This document shows, piece after piece, positions 41,901 to 50,288 of a DNA stretch of 64,000 nucleotides. The notes beneath the pieces were generated by a model that was not told the origin of the DNA, did not search any database, and saw nothing but the letters and a program-made list of their open reading frames with translations. Made by a program: the position numbers and the translations under genes. How positions within the stretch are numbered: position 1 is the first letter of the stretch; each line of letters starts with the position of its first letter. Where the stretch lies: positions 248,001 through 312,000 of the forward strand of contig NW_015961954.1 of NCBI RefSeq assembly GCF_000497045.1, written 5' to 3'. Origin of the DNA: Kalmanozyma brasiliensis GHG001. Taxonomy: Eukaryota; Basidiomycota; Ustilaginomycetes; Ustilaginales.

Positions 41901-43271
41901 TGTCCCGGACATCATCTGCTCGAGATTGATGGTGAAGAGATTGGGGTTGTACATCATCGGTCCGAGATTGGCATGGATCTGTCCCTGGATGAAGTCGGAA
42001 AGACCAGGAATGTTGCCGATGTCAAAGCCGAACGTGTTGCCTCCGATTGGCTTGAGCACGTAATCAATCTTGGGGGGCTCCATGAACGAGATGTCGACGA
42101 GCTGCACGTGAGGGAAGTTGCTCATGAGCTTCATGCGCAGGCGGAGGTGACCGACAAAGTTGATGTCCTCGAGCAAGATCGGAAGGCCAGCGCCAACGAA
42201 GCCCTTTCCAATTCGAACGGTGAGGACGATCTTTGGGTTGATCTTCTGGCTGGCCTGCTTGACGGTGAGATCGAGCACATCGCTGGGCGTGAAGTTGAAC
42301 TTCCAGTCCATCATGACGATATCCTCGTCCGTGTTTGGGAAGGTACGGACCGAGTCGATTCGAGGTGCTTTGGTGCCGAGCGTGAAGGTAGTCATGCGGA
42401 TCGAATCGAGGAAGCCTGGGCAGTTCTGCACCAGGATCTGGTCGACGGTGCCAATGATGGTCGCAGACAGAACGGGCTCGTAGATGAGCCAGAAGCGCGA
42501 GAGGAAATGGTTGATCCAGTCGGCGGATTCGTGCTCTGAGACCATCTTCTTCTTGGCCAACTCGCGAGTGATGTCGTCCCGTGCGCGCTGACGGGTTCGA
42601 CGCATGCTGGTGTTGTAGTAGGTGGAGCAGAAGGCGCCGATGATCAGGATAGAGGCTATACCTCCGCCCAGACGAGTGGCGAAGTAGGTGAAGAGTACGG
42701 CCAATACGATGACGGAGGCATCCCACCAGAAGTAGCCGAGATAGCTTTCGCCGACAAAGGTACTGATCAAGTCACGCTGAACTTCTTCGTCGGGGTTGAT
42801 GGATCGATCGAGCGGAAGACCCTTGGCAGCAAGGGCAGCAGCGGCCCATCCAGCCACGGTGCCAGGCGGCAGATTAACACTAGGCTGACCGGCAGGAAGC
42901 GAGCCTGGTGCGTTCTTCTCCTGCTCGTTGAGCTTGTCTACATCCTTCATGCTGAGCGTAGGATCGACCTTCTTGCCGCCGATGTCGCTTGCAATACCAG
43001 AGCCCTGCTGTGCGGCTGCTGCTGTCTTTGGCTTGATGCGATCCGTTGCCTTGGCAGCTTGAGCGGCCTTCTCTGCAGGAGTGGCATTCTCGTCAAATTC
43101 GAGCACTCGAGCGCCAGCTGCCTCGTTCTGCCGCAACTTGGCATTGACAGCGGCATGTTCGGCTGCATCCTGAGCTTGAGCGGCATTGATCTGCGCCTCT
43201 GTGGGCTCTCCTGGCGCGACAGCAGCGGCTGAAGGGGCAGCGTGATCCTTGTGTCTGAGAAAGGACGCCAT
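38997..43271 (-). CDS. Tricalbin-like SMP and multi-C2 protein (ER-plasma membrane tether)
   Basis: This intronless 1424-residue protein has an Ala-rich, disordered N terminus and two close hydrophobic segments (about 180-222, WWDASVIVLAVLFTYFATRL and SILIIGAFCSTYY) forming a likely ER hairpin. An SMP lipid-transfer domain follows (about 240-455). At least five C2-type units start near residues 464 (LQVNIWSARNLKGVK), 604 (VRFTLHQAKELDK), 744 (VKFWIKRATDVKNVEG), 984 (IIVFNILQGKL) and 1114 (FLRVDLVHARNLRA). Several keep the Asp of Ca2+-binding loops (DPYV, SDPYVQL). This order is that of yeast tricalbins and extended synaptotagmins, which tether cortical ER to the plasma membrane and move lipids. 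An unusual Gly/Val/Lys-rich repeat lies near residues 1290-1355, before a basic C terminus. Confidence 0.95.
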   Translation of the reverse strand: MASFLRHKDHAAPSAAAVAPGEPTEAQINAAQAQDAAEHAAVNAKLRQNEAAGARVLEFDENATPAEKAAQAAKATDRIKPKTAAAAQQGSGIASDIGGKKVDPTLSMKDVDKLNEQEKNAPGSLPAGQPSVNLPPGTVAGWAAAALAAKGLPLDRSINPDEEVQRDLISTFVGESYLGYFWWDASVIVLAVLFTYFATRLGGGIASILIIGAFCSTYYNTSMRRTRQRARDDITRELAKKKMVSEHESADWINHFLSRFWLIYEPVLSATIIGTVDQILVQNCPGFLDSIRMTTFTLGTKAPRIDSVRTFPNTDEDIVMMDWKFNFTPSDVLDLTVKQASQKINPKIVLTVRIGKGFVGAGLPILLEDINFVGHLRLRMKLMSNFPHVQLVDISFMEPPKIDYVLKPIGGNTFGFDIGNIPGLSDFIQGQIHANLGPMMYNPNLFTINLEQMMSGTPLDTAIGVLQVNIWSARNLKGVKLGGGTPDPYVTLSIDNREVLAKTSTKRGTSNPQYKETKFVLLNNLNGMLTMAVMDFNEHRPDSTLGQAAFDLKELMDGSEQENLSTPIILDAKERGEVQYSLSYYPVVKPETGEDGQLKPLPETRSGVVRFTLHQAKELDKRSGFSGELCPKGRIKLNGQQVKDTIVIKRTTNPIFELPTEFLVTDRKKAVITVEILDDRDLRADPVVAYVSIRLDDLLAAKEKQQDWFPLKNSKNGRVRMSAQWKPVQMSGSMNGSSGYTPAIGAVKFWIKRATDVKNVEGMTGGKSDPYVQLRARGQAVDGTTIVNNNLNPEWNEILYAPVHSLREKITIEVMDYQNTGKDRSLGNVEVDVAQLAKDSAGLDPRLRYSGTGKHAHKDKIHLGRGIYKGQIEFDCEFLPAVSIKGAEFDERENEAAAKSGAIIEKAEEESGADTAVNGTQKANGASEVKAAVKGAAKGHVKDKNSIASLKSVKDAGASAPPSAVEKVEEGVTMSKQQLLNEQSGIIVFNILQGKLPTNKKNARLEVLFDDGYWPAYTTEKARTAQHTWDEVGESVVKELDWSKFHLKLTTGDGDDDVFAEFSGNTKDVLEKALNSQYEFRLQNAAGAQVASVVLECRYIPINLHLEPVESVNNQGFLRVDLVHARNLRAADRGNRSDPYFAFVLNGERMAKSKVIKKTLNPDYNENLGEFKVPSRVAADAVFEAYDWDQVGTPDKLGKAQVDLSVLEPFEPFEKTYPLTGSGSADNSEVTLRFVFKPDFVANRERKGTSISRTFTSGVAGVGRVGVGGALAVGTGVGKAGLGVGKAGFGVGKGVVGVAGKGVGGVVGVAGKGVGGVTKGVGSIIRPGNRKVSAAEIAAGEEALLDPTTGELVSPYGPDGLPAIPSGTGLPAGYNIPAPANQEGSTTADASFDHDARSFAESQGTPSKRKSKLHNPFKRHHKDG
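39310..39500 (-). repeat. Gly/Val/Lys-rich repeat in the tricalbin tail
   Basis: About 60 residues are built from GVGKAG and GVAGKGVGG units (codons GGC/GTT/AAG-like on the - strand). The DNA repeats are diverged, so the composition is probably kept for the protein. It lies after the last C2 unit. Confidence 0.75.
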
Positions 43272-43971
43272 GTTGAGCGGTCAAGGTCGATGCATCGAAC
43301 AGCGATCAGCGAGGCCGGATGTTCGTCGATTGTCACTGAGCAGATCGAGCTGCTGACGATCGAGCACGCTTGTGATCGCGGCTGCGGAAGGGGGACGCGA
43401 GGTGTGAAAAGGTACGACGATGATGGTGGAGATGAAGGCAGGCACGGTTCGCAGACTGGGTGGATGCAAGAGCATCGGAAGAGCAGATAGCCAGCCTATC
43501 GGCAGGCTCAGCATGCGGTGCTCCTGACTGCGCTGAGCGTGAGAAATGCCGGCAGGAAGGGGGCCTCTGCAGGCACAGCCAATTGTTCCGTTCGGCTTCC
43601 GAAATGCAAATTCGGCGTGGTCTGAGCGCATCGAAGCTCGTTAGCCGAGTTGGCCTTGGGTTGCAATCAATCACGTTGCCTGCGGGTCGCCAAACCTGTC
43701 AAAGAGGGCCAGGCCTGCGGGTTCTCGAGTGATGACATTGACGAGCTTCGAGCGGGATGAGCAAGACTCTTTTTCCTTTCTACTCGAGCTCGAGCCTTTG
43801 GCACCAGCATCAACTTGATCAGCCATGTGAACAGCGAGAAGGCAAGAGACTTGACATAGCACGTGGAATACAGCGAAAAGACAACGAGAAGGCATGTAGC
43901 GGACTAGCGCGGTGTGTGAAAGCCAGCTGTCGTCAAGCACCTGCCGTAAAGAGATCATCCGCAGCTCTCCT
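43272..43971. other. Intergenic region between tricalbin and GH45 genes
   Basis: About 700 bases hold the tricalbin promoter and the GH45 3' flank. No convincing gene, repeat or RNA gene was seen. Confidence 0.4.
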
Positions 43972-45396
43972 CTATCGCTTACTATGAAGCAGATTCTTGT
44001 GAGCGCGGCTGCTGCCTTGATGATGACGGCCGAGAAGTCCCAGCAGGCTGTGACCAGGTTCAGCTCCGGCATTGCTGTCCTGTTGTCCGCTGGATGGTCC
44101 AGTACTGGCCCCACTCTTGATGTCAGGTGCCGGTCCGTACCCTTCAGCCCCTCTTCCCGGCGTTTTGAAAGACCCTGGAACATAAGGCTCAGGCACATAA
44201 GGCTCAGCCCCGCCGCCGACATCAGGAGCTGATCCAGATCCGTCTGCACCGGCGCCAGCGCCGGGCATGGTCGAAGAGCCTGGCTCGCCAGGCGCAGCGC
44301 CGCTGTCGGGCGGCGCACCATAGCCCTCAGCACCTTCTCCAGGCATGGTGGCGGTGCCTGAAACATCAGGCTCAGCACCACTGCCGCCGTCGGGAGCAGA
44401 ACCATATCCTTCATCTCCAGCTCCAGCCCCATTCGAGGTCGAGGAGCCCGGCACATCAGGCACGGAGCCACCATGCGAGTCCTGCCTCGTCATCCCGTAG
44501 CCTTTTGGCAGGCGACCACCGCCATCCTTACCGCCCCCGCACACGGCACTGACGATGCCGAGCGGATCCACATTCTGACAAACGCTCCTGTTCCTCTGGT
44601 ATCGGTCGGGAGCCGGATGCCCCGTCTTGTCCGTCTTGCCCTCATACGGCTGAACACTCGCATCATCCTTCCTCTGCGCACCGCTCCTATCGATCAGGCC
44701 TGTGGTGCATCTCACCCTCTTTGGTGTCCCAGCAAGACCCGGGTTTTCGCCCAAGAATCGGAACCGGAACAGACACGAGCTGCGCAGGCCCTCCGGCATA
44801 GCGCAGCAGTCCTTCTCGTTCGCAACGCCGCCGTAGCGCTTGCCCCAATCGGTGCCCCACTGGTTGACGCACCCCTTGTTGAAGTCTCCTACGCCGCCAC
44901 CGGCCAGTGCCATGTCCCAGCTCCCCTTCGGGATGCCCTGGCTTGTGTTGATGTTCTGCAGAATCATCTTGCGCACCTGCATCGTTTTGCCGTTCGGGTC
45001 TTGCGGGAGGAACTCGACCAGCCAGCAGGTGTTTTCGATCGTACCGTCTGGATCGTGGATGTTGTACGCGCCATAGCCGTAGGCGAGCGTGGGGTCGACA
45101 GTGTCGACCCAAGACTGGATGCAGGAGCATACGAATTGGTTGCCACCATCACAGCCGTTGCGACCCGAGAGCTGGGCAGAGGGCGGGATGAGGGTCACGC
45201 CATCTTTTTCACACGTGTCGACGGCGTTGTAGAAGCCAGCTTTGGGATGGTCGTAGCTGAAGGCTGGGCGGCAGCAATCTTCGTAGTGGGTGGCAAAGGG
45301 GCCGGTAGGTTTGTTGTAGGCCAAAGAGGTGGTGGTGAAGCATGCCAGGATGGCGGCGAGGGTCACTAGAAAGGTCGGTCGAATTTTGATACCCAT
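43972..45396 (-). CDS. Secreted GH45 endoglucanase with long repetitive tail
   Basis: This 474-residue protein starts with a signal peptide (IRPTFLVTLAAILACFTTTSLA, about 5-26). The GH45 catalytic domain spans about 27-225, with THYEDCCRPAFSYD (nucleophile/base region D40) and SWDMALAGGGVGDFNKGC (D161). By homology with family 45 these are the two catalytic Asp residues that invert beta-1,4-glucan bonds. Numerous Cys (for example CSC, CC) fit the family's disulfide-rich fold. The first signature deviates (THYEDCC, where T-R-Y-W-D-C-C is usual). The C-terminal ~200 residues are Gly/Pro/Ala/Ser-rich, with repeats of the GSGSAPD / EGYGAPPD type and no carbohydrate-binding module. Ustilago maydis Egl1 is a GH45 enzyme, so this may be its orthologue; I have not confirmed that. 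Confidence 0.88.
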   Translation of the reverse strand: MGIKIRPTFLVTLAAILACFTTTSLAYNKPTGPFATHYEDCCRPAFSYDHPKAGFYNAVDTCEKDGVTLIPPSAQLSGRNGCDGGNQFVCSCIQSWVDTVDPTLAYGYGAYNIHDPDGTIENTCWLVEFLPQDPNGKTMQVRKMILQNINTSQGIPKGSWDMALAGGGVGDFNKGCVNQWGTDWGKRYGGVANEKDCCAMPEGLRSSCLFRFRFLGENPGLAGTPKRVRCTTGLIDRSGAQRKDDASVQPYEGKTDKTGHPAPDRYQRNRSVCQNVDPLGIVSAVCGGGKDGGGRLPKGYGMTRQDSHGGSVPDVPGSSTSNGAGAGDEGYGSAPDGGSGAEPDVSGTATMPGEGAEGYGAPPDSGAAPGEPGSSTMPGAGAGADGSGSAPDVGGGAEPYVPEPYVPGSFKTPGRGAEGYGPAPDIKSGASTGPSSGQQDSNAGAEPGHSLLGLLGRHHQGSSRAHKNLLHSKR

Positions 45397-46531
45397 GGCT
45401 GCGGAAATTGACCGTTAGGAGTCTGCTTTCGCGCTCGTCTTTTGCCTAAGTAGAGCGCCGTGAGCGTAGATAGAGGGCTGGCAAGTGCGCGGAAGAGGAC
45501 TGATGATCGACGAGGCAGATGCGTTCGATGAGCCTGATCAAGCCGGACGAGCCGTCAAGTCTCCTCTATTTATGCTCTCATGTTTGGTGCTGCTGTTTGA
45601 GGCTATGCTCTTCGCTTGTGTAGCTGCACCACATCGCTAGTCAGGGACGTTGCAGCTACAAGTGCCCATCTGAGATCGACAGCATATGAGAAGGGGGATC
45701 AATGCACCGTCGGCGTAACTTCACCCACCAACGAAGCACCTCATTTGACCATCCCGTCGGTCTCATTCCACAATCAGCTGATCCTCACTGCAGCATTCTG
45801 CCAAGCTTCCTTGCAGCAGCGAACGCATAGAATAGGGGCTTGTCGAATGACTTTCGAGCTTGTTGAACAGCGAGATGAGCTCCGTAGCACCTGACGACGG
45901 CGACCTTGGACCGAATTACACCGCCTCAGCCGGAAACTATGTTGGTGGGTACAGAAGTATTCTACGTCTGATGAGCCGCAAGCTCCGGCTCGCACTCAAG
46001 ATTGTCTTGCTCCGGTCCGATGTCGCTTCTATAGCCGGATTCCGTAGCCCAATGCGGACCCGCTCATCACGACTCGTCCATATGATCCTGAGCGTTAACG
46101 AAGAGTCTTCTCCCTAACGGTCTTCCGCATTGATTCAATACGGGCGACGGCGAGCGCGCTCAGCTCATCGTAGAGCTTGGCTCGGACCGGCAGCAGCTAC
46201 ACTCTGAGCTTTGCTTTGCCAATCTCAACAACAGACTCGAGATGATGTGCAGAATTCTGGGTGGGAGCATCGCACGGTACCTCATTGACAAGGCTCATAT
46301 CGACCGAAATCGTTGTTGGCTGTCAGAGATGCCACCACTCGCAAGCGACCAACAATCATCATCACACCAACCGACCTTCGCTTCTCCGCCGAGCCTCCTG
46401 TAACTCTCTGCGAATCTAACCTTGTCGCACACTTTGCAGTGTTTCATAACGTTTCGACCGAGGCGCACCTCTTCGAACGTCGCACTGAACTCTTGTTTCA
46501 TCGAGCCTAAACCTCTCCCACATCAACCTCA
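45397..46531. other. Intergenic region upstream of the GH45 gene
   Basis: About 1.1 kb without a credible gene in any frame; it should contain the GH45 promoter and the 3' flank of the secreted-protein gene. No repeat was seen. Confidence 0.4.
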
Positions 46532-47875
46532 TCAAACCCGTCCGAGCACCTTGGGATCGAGCACGCCGAACAATCTAAAAAAATTGCCCGTTCCGTCCTT
46601 CTCGATCTCGATGAGCGCGGCTCTATCCTCGCTCAACTTGATCTTGTCCTCGTCGGCCATGGTGGGAAACGCCTGTTTGAGCGTTTTTGGGTCTGCGAGG
46701 GCGTACGCGATTCTGTTGTCCTTGGCAAAGACGACGCGCATTCCGAGTCTTCTCCACATGTCCTTGGTGGCGATGAGGCGTTGACCGGAGAGCAGCGGGG
46801 TTGAGATGGACGTGGCGAGTTCAGGGTCGACGGCGTAGCGCACGTAGCCGCCGCCTCGGTCGACGATGTTGGTGAAGCTGGCCCGGCCCGCGGATGGGGG
46901 TCGGAGAAGAGGCGTTCGGTTCGGGAAGCGGAAGCGGGAGATCTTGTGTTGGATGGGTGTCGATCCAGGCTGGAAGGGTGGGACGTAGTTGGGGTCCGCA
47001 AGGACTAAGCCGTGGTCCGAGGCGACTGGAGACGCTGCTTGAACGGAGATCGGGTCGACCGCACGCGACTTTCCTCGCTTCCGTGTCACAGAGGGACCCG
47101 CATTGGTCGGGTTCAGGTTGGGCTGCTGCGGTGCTTGAGCGCCAGACGACCCAGCTGAGGCGTCAACTGCGACGATTGGCTGCCCGGTTGCCCCCGCTTG
47201 AACCGGGAGTCGGACGGGACCATAAGTAGGCCACCCAGAAGAGCGGATCGGAACATTATAGAGCGGCGGATGAAGGTTTGTAATTGGCGTCTGTGTCCTC
47301 TGCACCTCTTGCCACTCGGTTGGGGTCAGTGGGCGTCCGCTCAGAATAGCGTCATGCTGCGGGTACACGAAACGAGCGGGATTCGATCGTAGCTCGCCGT
47401 GAGGGGGAAGCGCGAAAGGTTTGGCACTTGCTATCGTCGCCTCAAACGGATCGATTGGAGCGCGCGACCCGCTGCTCTCGCCTCGAGTCTTGGGTAGAGC
47501 TTGCCAGAATGCGTACTCCGACTGGAAGAGCGGAGGCGCTGCTAGTACGTCGCTCGGCCGCCAATCTGGGCTGAACTGAACAGGCTGAGCTTGAAAATGG
47601 CGCTCAGTCTGTTGAGATCCTTGGGTTACCTGAGGAACAACATCTTGCGCGAGTGGCTGAGCGGGCACGATCTGATTGCCGATCTCGCCCAGACCATGCT
47701 CGCTAGGAGGAGTCCCGGGCTCTTCGGTCAGCGTCTGGGAGCTCGATTCGGGAGAAGTCGATGGCGGAGACTTGGAAGGCGAAGAGGAGTCAGAGGCTGG
47801 AAGACATTGCACTATGACTCCGAGCCAGCCGAGAGTGAGTGCTACGGCAAAGAGGATCGTGTCTAAAGCCCTCAT
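46532..47875 (-). CDS. Predicted secreted protein, Cys-free when mature (candidate effector)
   Basis: This 447-residue single-exon protein has an N-terminal hydrophobic core (ILFAVALTLGWLGVIVQCLP, about 7-26), a typical signal peptide with a likely cleavage after VQC or LPA. No Cys appears in the mature part. The first ~200 mature residues are Ser/Pro/Gln-rich and disordered. The C-terminal ~150 residues look folded (RFPNRTPLLRPPSAGRASF, GGGYVRYAVDPELATS, MWRRLGMRVVFAKDNRIAYAL). I recognise no family. Secretion, no known domain and location near a secreted glucanase fit the usual picture of smut effectors. That is an inference, and a wall or extracellular protein is equally possible. Confidence 0.75.
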   Translation of the reverse strand: MRALDTILFAVALTLGWLGVIVQCLPASDSSSPSKSPPSTSPESSSQTLTEEPGTPPSEHGLGEIGNQIVPAQPLAQDVVPQVTQGSQQTERHFQAQPVQFSPDWRPSDVLAAPPLFQSEYAFWQALPKTRGESSGSRAPIDPFEATIASAKPFALPPHGELRSNPARFVYPQHDAILSGRPLTPTEWQEVQRTQTPITNLHPPLYNVPIRSSGWPTYGPVRLPVQAGATGQPIVAVDASAGSSGAQAPQQPNLNPTNAGPSVTRKRGKSRAVDPISVQAASPVASDHGLVLADPNYVPPFQPGSTPIQHKISRFRFPNRTPLLRPPSAGRASFTNIVDRGGGYVRYAVDPELATSISTPLLSGQRLIATKDMWRRLGMRVVFAKDNRIAYALADPKTLKQAFPTMADEDKIKLSEDRAALIEIEKDGTGNFFRLFGVLDPKVLGRV

Positions 47876-48570
47876 GATGACGACAGGTTGGGGGTTGGAG
47901 AGATCGGGAGAGCGGACGCATCAGGCTGCGCTGTATTTATGCTTCATCAGGTCCAGACAGGACTGCTGTCTGTCAGATCATCTCAGAGCTCGGTTCATCA
48001 AGCAGAGGATGCCCTTTCTCGTTGGTCGGATCCCGTGGAGATGAGATCATGAAGACCAAAGTGGCGCCTGCGGCTTGGACGCTTGTTTGCTTCAACCACG
48101 GTCGAGAAGGTCGAGCTCGACTCCTTCCGGTCCCACGACCATCGCAAGTACACCAAGCAGTAGCCGGCGCCCCCAAACGCGGCCATCGTAGCACCTGAAG
48201 AGCTCAACGTCGGAATGAGAGTACTATATCTTGATACGCACAGCTCGCTTCGAAGCAACAAGGCGTACGCTGTTACGCTGAGGCGGTGGGACCCAACCTC
48301 GACGAAACGATTCCTGTGGCGATTGCGATCTTCGTCTTTGGGATCACATCAAGACATCGCGCCAACGACACCCACTCGGTCATCGCCGCTACATACTGGC
48401 GTCACGAGCATGCGTATCGACTCGACCCTTCTTGCACTCGCTGTAAGGAGTGAGCTTAACACCCGCGCAATAAATGTTTCACCGAAATCCGAGGAAATCC
48501 CAAAACTTCTGTCCAACTCTTTCTTGCCATCCTTCCACGCTTCTTCCACCATCACCTCCTTCACGCCAAC
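47876..48570. other. Divergent promoter between the secreted protein and the Arg-rich protein
   Basis: About 700 bases between outward-facing starts. A longer + strand frame overlaps here (from ~48215) but is in another frame from the real gene at 48571, has no domain and is rejected. No repeat was seen. Confidence 0.4.
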
Positions 48571-50103
48571 ATGTCGGACAGGTACCAAGGCAGTGCATTC
48601 CGCGGTGGCCGTTCTTCCTCGTATCGGGACGATCGGCGTTACGCTCCGCGTCATCCACGCGACGACCACTACGACAGCCGTGCCGCCTACGATGCGCGCG
48701 ACCCGTACGCTTCTTCCTACTACCCTGAGCCACGGGGCTACCCTGAACGGCCTAGAAGGGTGCACAAGACCATCCCGCCGCCGAGACCATGGGACTATTC
48801 AAGACGACCGCCGCCGAGAACCGACCAGGAGAGGATGGAGCTGGAACGCGAGAGAGAGGCGTGGGAAGCCAAGGAGGAGGAGAGGTTTCAGCAGAGGATG
48901 GCCGAGAGGGAGAGGGAAAGGCAGAGGGATTGGGAGCGGAGTGGTGGAGTGGGAGCATATGGGGCGGCGGATGGATGGGGCGGGAGAGAAAGGGAGGCTG
49001 ATGCGTATGAAAGGAGGCATGCCGAGATGGGGAGGAGGCCGAGGTCGAGGAGTCCACCAGGTGCGGATGCCAGGTATGAGCAGAGAGGAGGGTGGGGGAG
49101 GACGGCCGTGGCTCATCCGGAAGAGAGTGAGCGCGATCTGGCTGGTGTCCCAGCCGATCGTGTGGATGCAGCCGCCGGTTATGCCGTTCGACGATCGCCG
49201 CCACCACCGGCAGGCCCAGCTTCACACCTTGACGCACCAGACGGACCTTCAGCACTGCGATACCGTGACGCACCGATCGATCGCCCTCTCTCGCCACAAG
49301 GCACACCACGCGGCCCAGCACGCGACCCCGCCTTCGCATCCACCCCGCCTACAGGCCCACGCGCTTCGCGAGGCGCCCCACCTGCTTACCCCTCGTCCGC
49401 ATTCCGTGGCCGCGACGCCTCGACCTCAAGCGGACCCTTCACCCCGACCTCTGACCGCGAGGGCAATAGCTACATGTCCCCATCCACCGCTCGTTTCCCG
49501 CGCTCTGCCCGCGATGGCGCCCCTCCGACCGGGCCGTACCGCGGCGGTCACCCGTTCAACCGCTCTCGTCGAGACACCAACCCGTACGACTATCCTCCCG
49601 CCGAAGACGACGGGTATCGCGCTCATCCCGGTTCTTCACCGCACGAATCGCCCTCGACGCCCGGCCCGCATACCGCGACGCGTCTCTCGCGCACCTCCTC
49701 ATCCCAAGCGCCACCTACACCAACCACCCTCCTTCCCCCCGGCAACACCACCGCCCTCGCCTCACCCTCCACCCTCGCGCCCAGCACAACCACTCCGCGC
49801 TTCAGCTCGGCCACCCACCTCACCCCGGATCTCGACAGCGAACTGCTAGCGCTCGAAACGCAACGCTCTACTTTCATTGCGAACTACGTCCTGGGTGCCA
49901 AACGGGCCAGTTTGCGCGCGTTGAAGGTCGAATTGCGCGATGGGGAGTTGGAGCTCGCTGCTAGCAACGGCCGGCGGTCTGCTGCCGAAAGGGCACTGGA
50001 GATTGCAAGGGAGACCGCGGATAGCTATAGTCTCGAGGAGAATCGAAAGGAGGAGCTGATGCGCGTGATGAGCATGCAGATGGAAGGTGGGCAGGTCGCA
50101 TGA
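48571..50103 (+). CDS. Arg/Pro-rich protein with two coiled coils, unknown function
   Basis: This 510-residue intronless protein starts MSDRYQGSAFRGGRSSSYRD, an Arg/Tyr/Asp/Gly-rich segment like those of RNA-associated proteins. A charged helical stretch follows (about 87-125, RMELEREREAWEAKEEERFQ and following residues), then a long Pro/Ser/Arg low-complexity middle. The C-terminal ~85 residues form a likely coiled coil (LDSELLALETQRSTFIANYV and following). No RRM, zinc or catalytic motif is seen. Composition suggests a nuclear or RNA-granule scaffold, but that is only composition-based. The frame, its start ATG and its clean end are sound; another overlapping frame (544 codons) was judged to be a shadow of GC-rich codons. 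Confidence 0.75.
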   Translation: MSDRYQGSAFRGGRSSSYRDDRRYAPRHPRDDHYDSRAAYDARDPYASSYYPEPRGYPERPRRVHKTIPPPRPWDYSRRPPPRTDQERMELEREREAWEAKEEERFQQRMAERERERQRDWERSGGVGAYGAADGWGGREREADAYERRHAEMGRRPRSRSPPGADARYEQRGGWGRTAVAHPEESERDLAGVPADRVDAAAGYAVRRSPPPPAGPASHLDAPDGPSALRYRDAPIDRPLSPQGTPRGPARDPAFASTPPTGPRASRGAPPAYPSSAFRGRDASTSSGPFTPTSDREGNSYMSPSTARFPRSARDGAPPTGPYRGGHPFNRSRRDTNPYDYPPAEDDGYRAHPGSSPHESPSTPGPHTATRLSRTSSSQAPPTPTTLLPPGNTTALASPSTLAPSTTTPRFSSATHLTPDLDSELLALETQRSTFIANYVLGAKRASLRALKVELRDGELELAASNGRRSAAERALEIARETADSYSLEENRKEELMRVMSMQMEGGQVA

Positions 50104-50288
50104 GCGTGGGAAAGGAATCACATTCACAATTTCTGGTCTTGTCACATCACCTGCTGAGCATCACATCCCGAGTCTGTCACATCATGCTGAGCCATCTTGC
50201 TTGAGTCACACCGTGTTGAGAAAACCTAGCATTCGATTACACATGTGAACGAAATCGCGGGTATACACATTTCCACATCCTCTACGGC
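50104..50288. other. Short 3' region between convergent genes
   Basis: The 185 bases between the two stop codons contain no gene. Confidence 0.4.

Noticed and set aside
44473..45369. 298-codon + strand frame opposite the GH45 gene
   Set aside because: Antisense shadow of a gene with a signal peptide and family motifs.
48215..49849. 544-codon + strand frame overlapping the Arg-rich protein gene
   Set aside because: It is shifted relative to the 510-residue gene, is Pro/Arg/His-rich and domain-free, and the other frame has a better start and coiled-coil regions.
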